From the NCBI RefSeq assembly GCF_003286085.1, contig NW_020825294.1:7254001-7318000 (forward strand): 64,000 nucleotides of DNA. Reading direction: 5' to 3'. A model generated the notes under the pieces. It ran no database searches. It was not told the DNA's origin and was given only the letters and a program-made list of their open reading frames with translations. Source of the DNA: Drosophila persimilis (lineage: Eukaryota; Arthropoda; Insecta; Diptera; Drosophilidae). Made by a program: the position numbers and the translations under genes. Shown piece by piece: positions 61,000 to 64,000 of this stretch. Position 1 is the stretch's first letter. Every line of letters starts with the position of its first letter.

Positions 61000-61944
61000 T
61001 CATGGATGGATCCTCGGCAAGCAGTTACGACAGCGCCGCGGCGCTTGGCGGAGACCCAAGGCTCTGAAAAAATAATCATGAGCTTAGACTTGAACGGGGA
61101 CCTTGTCGAGCGCTGACTTACGAGTGAAGCATTTGAATGTTGGTGTTATTCTGCTCCATCTTGGTGAGGCAGGTTGATGTTGCGCAACATTCTCGTTCTT
61201 GTTCTTCAGGGTCTTTCTGTCCAGATTCTGCAACTGAAGCTCAACTCGCTTCATCTCCTTCACCAGAGCCTGCTCCGGACTGTCCGGCAATATTTCCGCC
61301 TTCAGCTGGGTGTCCATCTCCTTCTAAAGCGACCCTACAGCTCGATTTGGTGGCTCCTGTGCCGCCCGCACGACTGGCGATCGGCATCAACAAGATTGGG
61401 CATCTGCTTTGGCTGCTGGCCAGCGGTGGTGGCGTCGCCGAGCGACACCGCATTAGGGGTGCTAAAGGCCCCACAGCAGGCGCTTCATCCTTGTTATCAA
61501 AGTCAACCGCAAACGACTTTAGCTCTTCCTCCTTCACGGGCGGCATCTGTCTGGCCGTCTGAACCGGTACCAGCTTTAGAGGGAAAATTGCTGCAGCCGA
61601 CGGAGCCTGATCGGAAAACGATTTTCAATTACAAATAAACTCAAAAATCAATTAATTGCTCCAGAACTTGCCGTAGAATGTTGCGGCGCTTATTGTATAG
61701 TATTTTCCGTTTAGTTGCTTGAATTTTGTGGACGGCTCCGTCGCGAGTGACTTGCAATTTTGGAAGCAGCTCCCCTCTGCCCGACGGCTCTATCGATGCC
61801 TTTGCGGCCACGGACTCGAGACTCAATTTGATCGCCTTGGGGGGCCCCCATTGGGAGTCCCCCTTTGGGGAGTCCACACAACAGAGTTCTCGGGCGTGTC
61901 TTTATGCGAAATGGAGCAAACGATACGAACTCTAAATTTTTCAA
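61000..61944 (-). pseudogene. gene fragment, copy C
   Basis: Minus-strand pieces: KAIKLSLESVAAKASIEP...RQVLEQLIDF (61641-61877, uninterrupted), PPVKEEELKSFAVDFDNKDE (61241-61546), and SPEQALVKEMKRVELQLQNL (61084-61317), then the 58 bp intron and ALGLRQAPRR. Frames are better kept than in B, but the pieces still lie in different frames, so either unseen introns join them or the copy is broken. Confidence 0.5.
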
Positions 61945-62549
61945 GGGCCGAGACAGATAGCCGAGGACTGGTTGCAGCTTTTCACAATCGATATTGACAC
62001 AGTTTTTGCCTATCGATGTTTAAGATTTTAAGATTCTCCAGAGCTCGAAAAAGATCAAACTATTCAAAATTGATATTTTTGATATGTACGTTTACATATA
62101 ACGAAAAATATTTCGGCCTGTGTATTTTTCCAAAAAATATATATCTTGTAAGGCAACACGTATTAACCCTAACCAACCCCATATTAGCCCTTACCGATAT
62201 TAACCCTAACCGATACCGATATTATACTGCGATAAGTTTTATGCGACATTATTCTGCGATATTATACTGCGATAAGTTTTATGCGATATTATTCTGCGAT
62301 AAGTCTGAGGATGATTTGGACGATCGACAAAAAGAGAGAAAAGACGTGAAATAAATAAGTTAATAAAAAATAAACGAAGAAGAGCGCCACAATCTGACTG
62401 ATACGATATTTTTTACAGATCAGACAAAACTATTATGAAGTCACAACCAATCGATAGAAGATTACAACAAATCCGGATGTTAGTCCGCCTCTGAAATCCG
62501 CCATTTAAATTTTTTGTTGTATGACGTCATGAGGTGACTCTGCAAAAAA

Positions 62550-63323
62550 GTATGCGCATTTCAGATGCAATTACCAGGAAAATAAGACCCCAGACGCTTG
62601 AAATGGAAAAGCTATGACCATTCAATTTGTTTTTCTTTTCGATTGAGGAAAGTTTTCATAATATTTAATAAACAAGCATATTTTCCCCACCAAATGGACA
62701 CTCTCAAACTCGAAAACATTCTAAGAGAATATAAATAAAAAAATAAATATATCGGTTTAAATACCCTCCAAATCGCTCTATTGACTTTTACACATTTTGT
62801 GTGAATTAAAAACTCGTTTAAGTCTCACTCAAACTCGATTTCACACAAAAATAAAACGGAAAGTGCAATTAGGGAGAAAATTGCGGTAATTACAGGTGGA
62901 AGCATAAGGAAACGAAAAGCAGTAAATGGAAACTTAATTAGCGCATTGTAAAGAAAATCCAGAAGGATACAAATGTGACTTCAGTTTACTCTCCAAATGA
63001 GTCAGGGAATTCCATTAAAATGGGGTTAATAAATACTGATTATCAACATTAAAAAACAGAAGGAAAAAAAAGCAGTCGATAGCAGCTTTTATGAAGCAAC
63101 TGGTGTACAGAAGAAAAAACCAGAGAAACTCTGCAAGTGACGCGGAAGCGCCGAGGACAATGTTGGACATCGACGACGACAAAGACGGTTCGACGCTGGG
63201 CTGCTTCCAGGCGCTTTGGCGTGACGGAAATGACATTTCCATGGCGGTGATATGAGGCGACGACATGCAAGTGCTCCGAGCGGAAACGAAAATTTAAAGG
63301 AAAACCAAATGGCCGAGCAAAAT
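62550..63323. other. segment present only in the right arm
   Basis: About 775 bp between copy C and the 63324-64000 match. It has no counterpart between 50070 and 50071 in the left arm, so it is either an insertion on the right or a deletion on the left. No gene seen. Confidence 0.6.
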
Positions 63324-64000
63324 GGACAAACAACTGACGAAAGCTAATCTTATTACAAGATGAGAAGTGAGCAAGGCGTGGACCTCTTAAAGCATGACCA
63401 GGAAACAGTAAGGCACTTTTCACTCATAAACTAGCACAGCTCTCGCTTCCTCAATTGTAACAAAGAGATAATAAAATACGATACAAAATACTTTGACCAC
63501 GGGCCAAAATCTACTCTAGCCTCTGTCGTTTATTAATTGTATGTGGCACCAAAGCAAAGCTAAACAATTTGCTTGGCTACAGCGATAAAGTTTAAACAAT
63601 CGACAGCCCCAAGTTCAGGAATCCACCAAGATCAAGCTCAAGATCAAGCAGCTGTTCGCGGGGATCTGTTTTTCAGATATATGCAGCGACGACAGAGGTA
63701 AAATTTGTATACAACGATACTCAGTCAGTATGGCTCATCTCAGCCAGAGACAGAGAGATAGAAAATGATCAGTGCGATAACGAAGGAGTAGGGATTCTTT
63801 ATTCTAGCTCTTTTAGCTCTGAGAACAAGGCGTCAAACAAGACGGACAGAAATGGCTCTATCGACTCGACTGTTAATGCTGATCAAGAATATATATTCTT
63901 TATGGAGTCGGAAACGTTTCCTTCTGGGCGTTGCACACATCTATTTAATAGACCCATTTACTCTTTTTGAGGACGAAAATACAGTCTTAGTTTGTGGCTT
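63324..64000 (-). repeat. right arm segment of the large inverted duplication
   Basis: Inverse of 49370-50070, including the diverged DINE fragment (about 63700-63970). The match still holds at the last base of the window (AGTTTGTGGCTT against AAGCCACAAACT at 49381-49392), so the duplication continues to the right. Confidence 0.85.

Larger units (their letters stand above)
59313..62549 (-). repeat. 3 kb segmental repeat, copy C (inverted)
   Basis: Inverse of A over nearly its whole length and of B over B's length. It is the longest and most complete copy, with both the insert shared with B (about 62118-62390) and the 3' extension shared with A. One 3 bp in-frame deletion occurs in the LVKEM frame. 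The 58 bp intron is at 61064-61121. Confidence 0.9.

Overview
This looks like nuclear DNA from a fruit fly, most likely Drosophila. The evidence is an RR-1 insect cuticle gene with the usual tiny first exon, a ZAD zinc-finger gene (an insect-expanded family), 57-65 bp introns with GTRAGT donors, AT-rich spacers, and about 1.1 kb repeats of DINE-1/INE-1 (Helentron) type carrying a (GTCY)n tract. The length and shape of those repeats recall the ISX/ISY elements described in the obscura group (D. pseudoobscura/miranda). That placement is an inference from memory, not from a search.

Layout. 1-6 kb: two DINE-like elements in inverted orientation around a 2 kb spacer. 6-19 kb: mostly non-coding, with a candidate two-exon small basic protein at 7241-11089. 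19.4-21.6 kb: a divergent pair, namely a decaying five-exon ZAD zinc-finger gene (-) and a small unrecognised two-exon gene (+). 25-26.6 kb: a foldback Tc1/mariner derivative with two near-identical arms and a TA target duplication. 26.6-31.4 kb: non-coding apart from one weak short ORF. 31.4-32.3 kb: a complete RR-1 cuticle gene with TATA box, intron and poly(A) signal. 32.6-33.4 kb: CT/GA-rich tandem repeats and a GAGA+TATA promoter-like segment. 34.8-35.6 kb: a 272-codon ORF (-) with a partial cyclic-nucleotide-binding-like C-terminus. 37.4-38.7 kb: two candidate exons (+). 43.9-44.7 kb: an intronless VAP/MSP-domain gene, probably a retrocopy, with ATCGAT motifs upstream.

44.8-64 kb is the most unusual part. 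A roughly 3 kb segment occurs three times: copy A (+, 44773-47738), copy B (+, 50071-52943) and copy C (-, 59313-62549). All copies keep the same 58 bp intron-like sequence and several open frames, so they arose by DNA duplication of part of a multi-exon gene, not by retroposition. B and C belong to a larger inverted duplication, because 49370-50070 matches 63324-64000 in reverse and this match runs off the right edge. Copy C alone keeps an intact terminal coding exon. The arrangement could make long double-stranded RNA or could be a young, ectopically amplified gene family. I could not name the parent gene.

Most of the window is non-coding. The confident genes are isolated and show no sign of acting in one pathway.
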